Source: Lomentospora prolificans
Lineage: Eukaryota; Ascomycota; Sordariomycetes; Microascales; Microascaceae
Direction: 5' to 3'
NCBI GenBank assembly: GCA_029532625.1
Contig: JARFXM010000008.1
Span: forward strand, 434,001 to 498,000
Length of the DNA: 64,000 nucleotides
Shown: positions 23,873-34,972 of the stretch, piece after piece
Layout: every line of letters starts with the position of its first letter
How positions within the stretch are numbered: the first letter of the stretch is position 1
Position numbers and translations under genes: made by a program
Notes under the pieces: generated by a model
What the model saw: the letters and a program-made list of their open reading frames with translations, nothing else
The model's database searches: none
What the model was told of the DNA's origin: nothing

Positions 23873-25166
23873 TCATTTTCTTACAGCGCTGTTCTTTTTG
23901 CATTTTTGCCAGCCACATGTCCATCATAATTTTTCTTCCCTTCTCTCAAAGACTACATTTTCTGTTAAACGTCTTCTAGCTCTTGTAGCTACTTCGTCTT
24001 ACTCTTTTATTCCCGTCCTTGAATCTTGAAGATTATTTTGTTATGTATCTCTCATCGAGTTAGGCCATTGCTCGATTGGCTGCTCCAGATCCGTTTGCCC
24101 TTGACGAGGTTGTTGCAGAGCACGGGCTCTTGGTATCTCAACTGTCCGGCCACATGGTCTTGGATCCAAGCTGGTTACCATAACCATTAACTCGCGAGTT
24201 ATTTTCGTTTTCGCTTGTTTTAGTTAGCTTTATTTTGGCGTGCTTTATTTTGGCGTTTCCATCGGTGTGCACGCCCATGGACTTGGAGTCATTACGAAGC
24301 TCGACTTTGTCCCTGCCAAGAGGTTTTCTTCGCAGAGCTAACGACGTCATCGATTCTGCTACAAGAAACACTTAGCAGCGGGAGCGCTGCGGTCACGTCG
24401 CTCGACTTCTTGCAGCGAGGAAGAGGCATGCTACGGACATTACCTGGGATGAATGGCCGGGATCGGATACAGATGTGAAGGAAAGTTCTTCATGTGATGC
24501 TGGCTCGTTGGGCGCGTACGAGTACCTGCATTTCATAGATGGCTGAGGATACTGATTGATGTCATGGACATGGGAGGCGGGAAGCCAGTGTGAGTTTCTT
24601 TTGGATTCTGGTTAATAGGGTCATGTGGACGGATATGCTGGGATATTGTGGGCCGTGGGCACTGCCTGTGGCAAGGTTTCGGGGTCATATGGTGAGCTGT
24701 GGAAAGTGAAACTCAGCCGGGCTTTCGAAGGCTTCGTGGATGGGAGTCAGGGGTGTTAACAGGGATTGGGATTCGGGAGTTCCAAGACTGCGCGCTGGGT
24801 GTTTGGAATAATGAACGCAAGCCAGCGGCTTTGTGGTTCGTCCGTTGTATTGGTACGGTAGGAAAAAGTAGAGCCAGTAACTTAAGAGGCAATGGATATT
24901 GAATGTGTGAATGGTTGAGATATCGCGAATGAACGGCCAACTGGATAGTTCACTGCGGCCTAGTCTTCCTCGTGCTATCGCCATTGGACTGATCTAATCC
25001 GCGGCTGAGCTTGGCCTTCAGTGACACGACGGTGTGACACGTGACGCTTCAGGCAGCGCGGGCATCATCCACTCAGGATGCTTCGGGATCCTAGACTTAG
25101 ACGAGGTTGTTGATTTCATGAGAGATCACCAGCACCGGGACAGCTATTTCCCCATTTAGGATTATC
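23873..25166. other. Intergenic between tRNA-Asn and F-box gene
   Basis: About 1.3 kb with no gene-like frame on either strand. The short run of TTTATTTTGGCGTGCTTTATTTTGGCG near 24230-24256 is a small direct repeat of no known role. Confidence 0.5.
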
Positions 25167-26054
25167 ATGGACGACGATGACTCCTTACCCCCACGCCTGG
25201 CGCCGTTTGGTGCAAGGGCGGGTAGAGGGAACAACCTTGTGACGTTGGACGGGGCGGGCCTCGCGAGGCACTGCCCTCTAGACAACGGACGCCACACTAC
25301 AGAGCCCCTGCAAACGTTGGGTCGCCTCGATGGTCTGCCCTCGGAAGTGCTAATGGCCATATTTTTATCCCTGGATCTAATAACGCTGACGGCCTTCCGC
25401 CGCGTAAACAATCGCGCCATGGAAACGGTTGATTCTATCTCTGAATACGCCCGGATAGTGAAGCACTGCCCCGACGTCCTCCGCGCCGTCATCTCGCTCG
25501 GCGCGACGTCCTACGATTGCGCAACCCTCCACAGGACGCTCTGCCTCGTCAACTGTTGTAGGTGCAATAGGCGCTTTGGCAGCCACATCTACCTCATCAC
25601 GTGTCAGCGAGTGTGCTACTACTGCTACACCGAGGCGCTGGATTACTTCCCCGTCGAACTCGAGCAGGCCCTCTTCGCGTGCGCGGGCAGCCCGAGCCGA
25701 AGGAAGCTGCTCGACGACCTGCCGAGCGTCATAAGCGTGCCGGGCCAGAAGACGCGGTCGAGGATCCTACTCTACGATCGCTGGGCCGTGCTGAACTTGA
25801 TCCCTGGGGTGCGGGTGTGGCCGGGGGCGCTGGATCCGACGGGGGATTTTAGGAGGCAGGAGCCGCGGAGGCTGATGGCTGTCGTCTCAGCGCCGTATTT
25901 TGTGGAGAGAGGGAGAGTGGCGCATTGGGGGTTTTACTGCTCCCTGTGCTTGGAGAGGGGATTGCTTTGGCTGGAGTCGAGGATCAAGTATACGAGGGAG
26001 GAGTTGCTGGGTCATTTACGGGAGGAGCATAGGGAGGCGGTGGAGAGGGCGTGA
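25167..26054 (+). CDS. F-box protein with cysteine-rich and C-terminal zinc-finger-like parts (295 aa)
   Basis: Single exon, start ATG in the context TTATCATGG. An F-box lies at about residues 53-92 (LDGLPSEVLMAIFLSLDLI then FRRVNNRAMETV), the motif that binds Skp1 in SCF ubiquitin ligases. It is followed by a Cys-rich stretch (C130, C131, C133, C146, C150, C153) and, near the end, C258-x2-C261-x21-H283-x4-H288, which looks like a C2H2-type zinc site. The part after the F-box probably selects the substrate. Proteins of this kind form large, fast-evolving sets in filamentous ascomycetes. The gene stands alone in a gene-poor stretch and its codon third positions are GC-rich, consistent with a real gene. 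The substrate cannot be inferred. Confidence 0.8.
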   Translation: MDDDDSLPPRLAPFGARAGRGNNLVTLDGAGLARHCPLDNGRHTTEPLQTLGRLDGLPSEVLMAIFLSLDLITLTAFRRVNNRAMETVDSISEYARIVKHCPDVLRAVISLGATSYDCATLHRTLCLVNCCRCNRRFGSHIYLITCQRVCYYCYTEALDYFPVELEQALFACAGSPSRRKLLDDLPSVISVPGQKTRSRILLYDRWAVLNLIPGVRVWPGALDPTGDFRRQEPRRLMAVVSAPYFVERGRVAHWGFYCSLCLERGLLWLESRIKYTREELLGHLREEHREAVERA

Positions 26055-28807
26055 GATGGGGCTTTTGGATGTCTTCTTGAGTTTATGTTTCAGCGGGTGC
26101 ATTGCGGGATATTCTTGTGATTATGAGTTAGCAACGTTAGGAGATTCGAATAATCAGGATAACTGGTGGGTGGAATTGTTCCCCGAAGCTGAACACATCG
26201 TGAAGATCCATCAACGAGAGGCACCCAGGACCAATGAGCGGGCAGGACATGCCCGTCATGACCTCGGTGAACAGAGAAGGGAGCCCCTCTCAACCATCGT
26301 GCAAGGGAATGTACATTTTCTCCGCGTCCGAACGGGCGCACCGAGACCCCTCCCAGCCCCATATCCAAGTCCGGGGATGGGAACGGGTAACATGACTTGG
26401 CGCTGCCAGCATGACCTGGTCTAGGGCCCGCCACCGAGAAAGAAGAAAGTTTGTATTACCCCATGCTCGCGCTCGCGGACAGCATCGCGGACGCCTTGGG
26501 CCGCTCGGTACATGGTCGTTGAAGCGCCGTGCTAGTCTACTTTGTACGTAACTCCCGGCCGATCCAGAATCGCTAACGGCAGGTTTAAGCCGCATGGGAG
26601 GAGTTGAAAGGGCGGAATCGGAAGGTTGGGAGCAGGTTTGTGGATTCCACTGCGTGCCCACCTCCGTTCCAACATTTTTTTTGTTGATGTGGATGACTGG
26701 AGTCGTCTAATATCCGTGCATCCAATTAAACGAGTTGGGATTACGTGGAGTTTATGTGGAGAGGATTTCTTTCGTTTTAAGCTTGTATGCCAGCACTAAG
26801 ATGCTCGTTTTAAGCTCCATTGAGCTAGTGGGTTGCCGTTGTTGATGGATCTCTTTTTGAATGCCGACACTCTCTGCCTTGTTCCGGCGCTGTTCTGGGC
26901 CAGCCAGCGAGGAACATAGAACGAGGAGTGCTACCACATCATTCGTTAGTTGATGGGCAACGGTTGACTGTTTGCTGAGGACCTGGGTTCCCTGTCTTTG
27001 ATGTCTATGGTCAGTCTTGGGTCTGGGCCATCCATGTCTGACCTGGCCAGGCCAAAGAGATCCGGGGATATTATGATAATAGAGGGGCAAGAGAGGAAAG
27101 GAAGCCCTGATGTACATACAACCCATGTATGTACCATGACGAGATTGATCCAGCTGAGGCGAGGTTCGAACCTGGTTCTCGGCTCTGACCGGACAATGCG
27201 GAAGCCAGGAGGAAGGGTCACGAGGACTCGGTGATTCCACTCTTTTCAATTGTTTTTAGCGAGCTATGGCGTTTCCATGGCCGGCGAGTCATACTACTTA
27301 ACAGAACTGACAGATTGCTTGTTGCCTCGTCTTGGAGAGGGTTCTATTGATGTTTGTAATACGTTGGCTGGCCATTGCGTCTGCCTTTCTCCTTCTAGTG
27401 GATATTACGGTACTTCTCGCCATTTTCCTAAGGTAATTGCACCCGATTACAGTGCGTTGGCGCTATTGTAGAGGAGGAAAGTGGTATTCTTCACTTGCCA
27501 TAGCCCACTTGGCCAGGGGAGATCCGCCATCGAACCCTGACCAAAGACTGGAATCTGAACCCCGACTAGTACACGCTAAGTGTCGGCTGCAGAGTACATT
27601 AGCGGTACAAGTTGGGACTCTGCGCGACAGTAACACCTCCACCAGCCAGCGTTTTTAGCTCGTTACCTTCGTACTTGATCCTCAAACACCAAACACGTAC
27701 TTTGCACATAGAGGCCCGCCCAAGTGACCTGGGCACCACACCAATCCACTCCCATCGTGGCCCAGAAGCGGATAACAATAGCACAAAAACTGAAGGGAGT
27801 CGTCAAAAAGTGCGAGCGTGTGTGGGCGTGGAGTGGGGAGGACGAGGATCCAAAGGTTACGGACAGGTAGTACATGTAAGAAAAGAGCCCGCGAGTATTA
27901 GAAGAATCCCACGATCGTTGTCCTCACGATACCCCTCGACAAAGTTCCCAATCCGTTCCCCGCCTCTTTCCCTTTTTCCTTCCTTTTCTCTTATCAAAGC
28001 CCCGAACCCGCCGGATTCCACCTTCTCCTCTTGTAATCCTCCAACCCCATCCACAGTTGTTGAGCTTGCGGAGCCTATCTCGGCTTTTTTTTCCCGTTTC
28101 CATTGAGTCTGACCATTGCCATTCGTCGGATTCTTACTCCGTCATCTTTTCCACGCGTTCTTCTAGTTACGGGTAGACCATTACTACGGACTGTGGATCG
28201 GCGCATTGGAAGACATAAGCTTTCTTTGGTGCATAACAATTGCCCATTCCTTCAGCTGCCTTTTCTATAATTCTGTCGGGTCTCCGCATTGCCCTCCATT
28301 GACCGACTCTACCCGTCGCTGCCTACATTCTTTTTTGTCGTCTCCAACCCTACCAACTGTGACGACACATACCTCGCGTATCTGTGGGCCGGGATAGGTT
28401 ACTTCTGCACGCGTCCTTCAAGGTTCCTATAGGCTAAGGAACATTTGGGAGAAGCCAAAAGAACGAGCCACCCGCCTCAAACCCCGCAGCCCAGCCCGGC
28501 GTCTCTCGCCAGGGATATCCGCCGATTTTTTAAGGGCTCAGATAAACCTCCGCCTTCCTCCCTTCCAAACCCGTTGCAAACCGCCTTCACCCATCGACAA
28601 CTCCACTGCAAATCCACCCTCCGCCGCCCGGCCTTTATTTTCCGGTTGGGTAGAGCCGATACCAACCTCCAAACCCCGATTCGACAGCCCGGACACCCGT
28701 ATTCACTTGCCAGACGCTCGCTTGTTCTCGCCCCAATTCATTTGGCGGCTGGGCCTGCCGTGCCTACCCTGTTGCATCCACCTCTCTCTTATACCCGCTG
28801 TGTGGCC
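26055..28807. other. Intergenic, including leader of the Zn2Cys6 gene
   Basis: No gene recognised over about 2.7 kb. A 165-codon open frame on the minus strand (26752-27249) has no gene-like features. The last 900 bases are CT-rich and include a frame, open but lacking an ATG, from 28445 into the transcription factor start; they are probably its promoter and leader. Confidence 0.45.
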
Positions 28808-31800
28808 ATGACAGAGTATTCCCGCCATGGCTCGACTGCTTCGCGCCGAAGCCCGTCCTCCTCTGTCCCGCCGACCGCGTCCCCGGCCACCTCTCAGCAG
28901 CCAGCCGCCCCTCAGCATAAGCGTGTATACCAGGCGTGTATACCATGCCGCCGACGCAAGGTCCGATGCGACCTCGGCAGCGTCGACAACCCCCACGACC
29001 CGCCCTGCGTGAGATGTCGTCGCGAAAGCAAGGAATGCTTTTTTAGCGCTACCCGCCGTAAGCGCAAGACGGATGACGGCCTCGATCCTGACGGCAATGC
29101 CGACGAGTACATAATTCGCAACGGCCGCAAGCGCCTCTATGCCGGTGATCCCTCTCCCGCCTCTGTCGATCGGCGTCTATATAGCGAGGTGCCTCTAGTG
29201 CCCGGAGGCGGCCAGGTCAGACGGGAGCCATTGCGCCGTCCCGAGGGAGCGCGTAGCACGACGAGCACCGAGCACTCGAGCACTCGTAGTCGCCATAGCG
29301 ACTTTGGGGTGGGCACCGGCGAGGACTCGAATGCGCAACTGGAAAACATTGAGGCCCAGACTGTAATGCGCCGGGGCGTCTATGGTACTCACGACGCACT
29401 CGACCTTCTTTACAAAGCGGCTACCGATGGGTTCGTTTCCTCGCTCCCCTATTTCCTTCTTTTTTCTACGATATAACTTAATATACGCTGACTTCTCTCT
29501 TCCCTATATAGTCCCCATGCAGCGAGTGATATTATGCCCGAAAGACCTACTACAACTACGACCTCGGTTCCTCCGCCCTCAAGCACTCATACTGCTCCCG
29601 CGCCGCACCGAAATTCTCGAGATCACTCGCGGTCCGCTGACCCGAAGAATATTAAGATGGAGGCTTCCATTGATCCCGCTCTTATTAAGCGAAATCTGGC
29701 CTCAGATCCTGGCTACACTGAAGCTATCAAGGCTTGGAGCCGCTTCCGATTTGTTCGCGCTGGCTGGTTCTCTGCCCAGGAGGCAATTGAATATATAGAT
29801 TAGTAGGTTGACATGCCTGTTAACCTTCTCGTTGCGCTCCCGCTAACCCTCGAGCTCACTAGCTATTACGAATACCTTTCTCCCCTTACCCCCATCTCCC
29901 CACCCACCTTCCGCAGCCCGGGCTCACACCTCACCCTTCTCACCGAGGAGCCTGTTCTCACTGTAACGCTCCTTACCATCGCCTCTAGATTCAGAAAACT
30001 CTCCGGTACTGGCGGAGAATGCCGCGCAAATGCTATCCACGAGCAACTCTGGTCTTACCTACGGGGTATGATTGAGCGCTGTTTGTGGGGACAGGAAGCC
30101 TTCGGCGGCGGCTTGTTCCCCCCAGGCTCCATCGTCGTGGATGAGTCTCAGACGAGTAGCACGGCTCCTTGGCGCGGCTTACGCAAGGGCAGCCTCCGAA
30201 CACTTGGAACCATCGAGTCTTTAATGATTCTGACCGAGTGGCATCCACGAGCCCTCCACTTCCCCGCCCCTGAGGCCATTGACGAGCTCATGCTTCCATC
30301 TTACGATCGGACGGATCATAACTCCATCTTGGATGATGATGCTGGCCAGCGCCATGCCGGTGTCGGCGGTAAAAGGATTGAGAGTTGGCTAGAACCGGCG
30401 TGGAGGAGCGACCGCATGTGCTGGATGCTTCTCAGCACTGCCACCGGTCTCGCCTATGAGCTCGGCGTATTCGATGACATAGACGAGCTGCTTCGGGACG
30501 GGGCCATCACCAGGCCAGAGTACGAAGAGGAGTCATACCGCCAGCGCGCATATCGCATCAAGAGACTTCTCCTCATATATGTGTCGCAGCTAGCTGGCAG
30601 GCTTGGTTGGACTAGCATGGTCCCTGAGGCGCTTAGGAAAAGCGACCCCGCGGTATCCCGTCGACGACCCACCACCGTTGAGGGTGCAACCCCAGCAACC
30701 AACAGTTCCTCCCTCTCAAATTCATTCAACTACATACCTGATCTGGAACTCGACGACCAGATTATCCACTGCTGGGCAGGTATCAGCAACGCCATGCATA
30801 TAGGAAATGACAAGCTCTTCAAGTCGAGGAAGCACACGGCCGACATCATCCAGAGCGGCAAGTATGTGGACATGCTGAAGGAATTCCACCCCATACTCAA
30901 GGGGTGGCATACCGAGTTCGAACGTTACCGCTTACCGCCTTTTATCCGCTACATTCTCAGCATCGAATATGAGTATGTCCGCATCTATATCAATTCGCTT
31001 TCCCTTCAGGCCGTTGTTGAGCGCTGCACTAGTAATGCAGGAAACACGGCTTCGGGCAACGGAAGCACGGCAGTCAACGCCGCGCAACTCTCCCCCCAAA
31101 CGCAAAATTATTTCGGCAAGCTGCCTCTCGGACAACTAGGTGGCTTCTCCGTCGTTGACCAAGAGTACGTTAAAGAGGTCGTCAACGGCTGCCGTAACCT
31201 GCTTAGAATTGTGGTGGATGGTCTTCTCCCCGGTGGCTATCTAAAGCACGCGCCTGTGAGGACTTACTTCCGTATCATCAGCGGCGCTATGTTCCTGCTG
31301 AAGACCTTCGCTCTCGGCGCTCCCCGTGCGGATGTCAAGGTTAGCATCGATCTCATGGATGCCACTGTCGAGGCGCTACGCAACTGTGTCGTCGACGACG
31401 TACACCTCGGTATCCGGTTTGCCGATCTCCTCGATTCCCTTACGAGCAGACTTCGGAACCGATTCATCCAGGCGCCCACAATTGCGCAGGCGGCCTCTGC
31501 AGATGCGAGGAGCGATCATGAAGGTGCCACGGTATCCGGGGCTAATGGCATTGGCGGGCAGCAAGCCGGCGGCGATGCAAATGGCTGGGCGACGGATGCC
31601 GCCAAGCTCCGGGAAGGTGTCAATGGGCAAGGTAAGCTGAACGAAAACCCTTCATTCTTCTAGTACCTCACTAATCATGAATGCAGATCGTCTTGGTTCC
31701 CCGACACTTGCAGGCATTTCCGCCACACCCTTCGACCTCAGCACTGGAACCTTCCCCTATCCCTCCGGCACAGCTTCAGTCCTCAACCCCTCTACACCGG

Positions 31801-32051
31801 CGGCCATTGACAGCATCATCGAGAGCGGCCCTAATGGAGCCAATGCCGGTAGCGCCTTTGACGACTGGAATACTCCCGGAAACGAGATGTGGTATTTACC
31901 TCCGGGACCCGCTTTCTTTCAAAATATGGAAAACAGCGCGGTAGCCATGACCGCGGAAGGTGTCAACGTAGGGGGTATGGATCTGCTGGAGTACATGGTC
32001 ATGGATCAGCCCTTCACGAATCTCGATGGCCATTCTTTCGGCGGATCATAG
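28808..32051 (+). CDS. Zn2Cys6 (Gal4-type) transcription factor (four exons, 1015 aa)
   Basis: Exons 28808-29430, 29512-29802, 29863-31631 and 31687-32051; introns of 81, 60 and 55 nt with CTGAC, CTAAC and CTAAT branch points. The binuclear zinc cluster is at residues 44-77 with Cys 44, 47, 54, 67, 70 and 77 (YQACIPCRRRKVRC, then CVRCRRESKEC), flanked by a basic ATRRKRK segment; it binds DNA. The loop between the third and fourth Cys is long (12 residues). Exons 2-3 hold the fungal-specific regulatory domain starting near YYYEYLSPLTPISPPTF and continuing through helical repeats to about residue 850. The C-terminus is Gly/Ala/Ser-rich and acidic and may be the activation domain. The first donor is GTTCGT, a less common form. 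The only in-frame ATG upstream of the zinc cluster is 28808. The regulated pathway is not evident. The neighbour, acetoacetyl-CoA synthetase, is convergent, so no shared promoter is implied. Confidence 0.95.
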
Positions 32052-32704
32052 AATCTAAGAAGCGCGCGGAACCAGAAGAAAAGAAAAAAAATGAGCGTCA
32101 TGATGCGGAGTCTCAAAGTGATTGAAACCTAATTTTCTTTTTTTGTCGGATTATTTTTACGGTTTAACACGAGCCCATGATGGCCAGGCATGGGCGAGTA
32201 TACGATATAGGAACCAAAAGGAAGAGCCCCTTTTATTTTCACGATTATTTACATCAGGGTAAGGCGAGGAACACAAAAAAGGGATCTTGGGCGAAAAAGA
32301 GCGCTTTTCAAAAGGCAAAGGAAAATGGAGTTTTGTGAGAAACTCGGGATTCTGGTTGGGAAAAGCGCAAGCTTCGGAAGGGCAGGCGTGGTCCTTTCGC
32401 TCTTTCCCTTGTTTTATTTTTTTCCTCTTATCTCTTCTCGGCGCCGTGGCGAAAAGAAGTCATTATGTGGTCCTTTCAGACGAGGATAAAGGTGCGAGCG
32501 TAATGGCTACAGTGAGGGAGAAAGATCGAATCGTGTGTGTGTATGTCAATGTATATATTTGACGTTTCCGAGCGACGTATAGCGTATTAAAGTCATCTAT
32601 TTCAGAATACCATCATTACTTTTCCTTCGCAGCCTATCGTACGCCTCCGTAGACTCCTATTACAAGTCTCACACCGTCTAGCAAGAGGGCCGCGTCCGCG
32701 TCCC
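32052..32704. other. Convergent 3' region between the transcription factor and acetoacetyl-CoA synthetase
   Basis: AT-rich, with several A and T runs as expected for two facing 3' untranslated regions. No gene seen. Confidence 0.6.
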
Positions 32705-34972
32705 TCAGTGAGTCTTGGCCCACTCCCTAAACCAGTCGAGAGCCTCGGGGTTGGCGACGCTGGCGTTCGTCTTGACACTCAACCCGGAGAGGATCTGCTT
32801 CACCGCCACTTCGATCCTGGATTCATCTTGTTAGTTTTGGTCGTCTTACGCCCCGCGATATGCTTAAATGGTGAGAGACGTACTTCTTGCCGTTACTCGT
32901 CTTGGGGATGCCGCCACCGCACTCCTCCACCACGCCCGGAACGTGCCTGGGGCTCAACTCGGCCTTGATAACACTCTTAATCCTGGTCCTAAGATCATCG
33001 TCGAACTTGCGGCCCTCGGCGGGCAAGACAAATAGGCACACCGTCTCGTCGGTGTCGGTGGTTCGCCTCCTGCCGATGCATAGGGCGTCTTCGACCTCGG
33101 CGGCGAAAAAGCGGGTGAGGACGTTGTAAATCTCCGCCGAGCCAAACCTTACGCCCGCGGGCTTAAGGACGCCGTCGGAGCGGCCGAGCATGACGAGGTT
33201 GCCGATCTCGGGGTCGGGAATGCGGATGAAGTCGCCGTGGTGCCAGATGGGGCTGCCGGTGGCGGGGTCCTCGAAGCGCTCGAAGTAGGCTGCCCTGTAC
33301 CTCTTCTCACCGTCGGCACCGAAAAAGGTCAGCGGTTGGCAGGGGAAGGGCTTGACACAGACGAGGTCACCGGGCTCATCGGCGGCTCGGTCGTCGCCCG
33401 AGGCGGAGTCGACGGACTTGATGGCCATGCCGAGGCCGGCGCACTGAATCTCGCCGGTGTAGACGGGGAGGAGGGGGCAAGGGGCGCCGAAGAGGGAGAT
33501 GATGTCGGTACCGCCGGTGATGGATGAGAGTTGGACACGCGGGGGGAAGGCCTTGTAGACGAATCGGAAGGTGGATTGGGGGAGGGGCGAGGCGGTGGAG
33601 TAGATTGCTTCGAGAGGAGAGAGGTCGAGGGAGGGGTCGCTGACGGGGAGGATGTTGTTGGCTTCGAGGGTGGTGAGGTAGGCGGCGGAGGTGCCAAAGT
33701 GGGTGACCTTGAGGGAGGAGAGGAGCCTAGGGAGGGACATGTGGCCGTGGGGCTTGAAGGGCGAGCCGGTGTAGAGTATGATGGTGGTGCCCATGATGAG
33801 GGCGGAGACACTCCAATGCCACATCATCCAGGACGTGGTGGTGTAGTAGAGCATGCGTGACTTGGAGGAGAGTGAGCCGTGAAGGCCATGCTCCTTGATA
33901 TGCTGGATCAGGGTACCGAGAGCGGTATGGACGATGGCCTTGGGGAGTCCGGTCGTGCCGCTAGAGTAGAGAATGTAGAGTGGGTGAGATGGAGGGAGCT
34001 GCTCGAACTTGAGGGGCTCATCGGGGGCGCTAAGACGTTATGTTAGCCGGGAGGTCCATCATTGAGGAAGACTTATGGCTAAGAATAGCAAACCTCGAAA
34101 GGAAAGACTCGTATTCCTGAGCGTTGAGTCCTTTGGTCTTAAGATCCTCCAAGCCTAGGCCAACGCTCTTTAGGTTGTTAATCACAATCACATGCTTCAG
34201 TCCAGTCTCCTTCAAAGCAGCCGCTATTTCCGTCGTCTTATCGAGGCTGCTCCAGGCTTTGCCGTTGTAAAGCATGCCGTTGTCCGCAAACAGTACGGTT
34301 GGGCGGATCTGCGATAACCTATCAAGCACAGCACTGACACCGTTGTCTGGGCTTATACCAGTCCACACGGCGCCGATAGAAGCAGCAGCAAGCATTGCCA
34401 CTACAGATTGGAGATGGTTCGATACATAACCAGCAACAACATCATTTGGCCCAAGGCCGGCTCGGCGCAGAGCATTGGAGCATTTACGGACGGCTTCGCG
34501 GAGTCCTTCCCAGGAAGTCTCAACGAGATCGGATTCGCACTCGGTGATGGTGATGACGGCGGTCGAGGTGGGGTCGACCGGATCATGGGGGAACAGCATG
34601 TTCTCCGCAAAGTTAAGGAGAGCTCCTGAGAAGAAATCTGGGCGAGGGAACATGGCTTCCGTTGGAAGAACCTAGTGTGAATTAGTCGCATGCGGATACG
34701 TAAGGACTGAGCGCGCAAATCGACTTATTACTGGACTTGAAGGACTTTGTCCATACCTTATCGTATGTGCGAGAAGCCTTGACGCCGAAGAACGTCCAAA
34801 CCTCCTCCCAGAAGGGACCAACGTTCTCAACAGACCACTTATACAAGCCCTGGTAGTCTTGGAGTTGGAGGCCATACTTTCTGTTCACGCACTCCATGAA
34901 CTTCCACATTACTGTGGAGCGCGGGGCCTGAGGAGTCCAGAGGACCTCGCGAGAAGGGATCTGTACCAGCAT
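32705..34972 (-). CDS. AACS: Acetoacetyl-CoA synthetase (four exons, 683 aa)
   Basis: Minus-strand exons: 34757-34972, 34094-34671, 32884-34029 and 32705-32816; introns of 85, 64 and 67 nt, all in frame. The N-terminus has the family cap (REVLWTPQAPRSTVMWKFME, later YQGLYKWSVENVGPFWEEVW), then MFPRPDFFSGALLNFAENML. The adenylation P-loop is at about 286-295 (YSSGTTGLPK). Further motifs are SRMLYYTTTSWMMWHWS, the hinge region around GRSDGVLKPAGVRFGSAEIY, and a C-terminal NGKK whose last lysine is the catalytic or acetylated residue of this superfamily. The enzyme ligates acetoacetate to CoA with ATP in the cytosol, feeding ketone bodies and leucine or lysine breakdown products back to acetyl-CoA or sterol synthesis. 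The length is typical for the family. The ATG at 34972 gives the expected N-terminus; the frame is open a little further upstream without an ATG. There is no clear targeting signal. Confidence 0.96.

Noticed and set aside
27150..27185. A GGTTCGAACC palindrome suggesting a tRNA T arm
   Set aside because: On neither strand do five T-stem pairs or acceptor strands form. It is a 12-base palindrome (AGGTTCGAACCT) only.
26752..27249. 165-codon minus-strand open frame
   Set aside because: Compositionally unremarkable, with no domain, no leader and overlapping frames on both strands.
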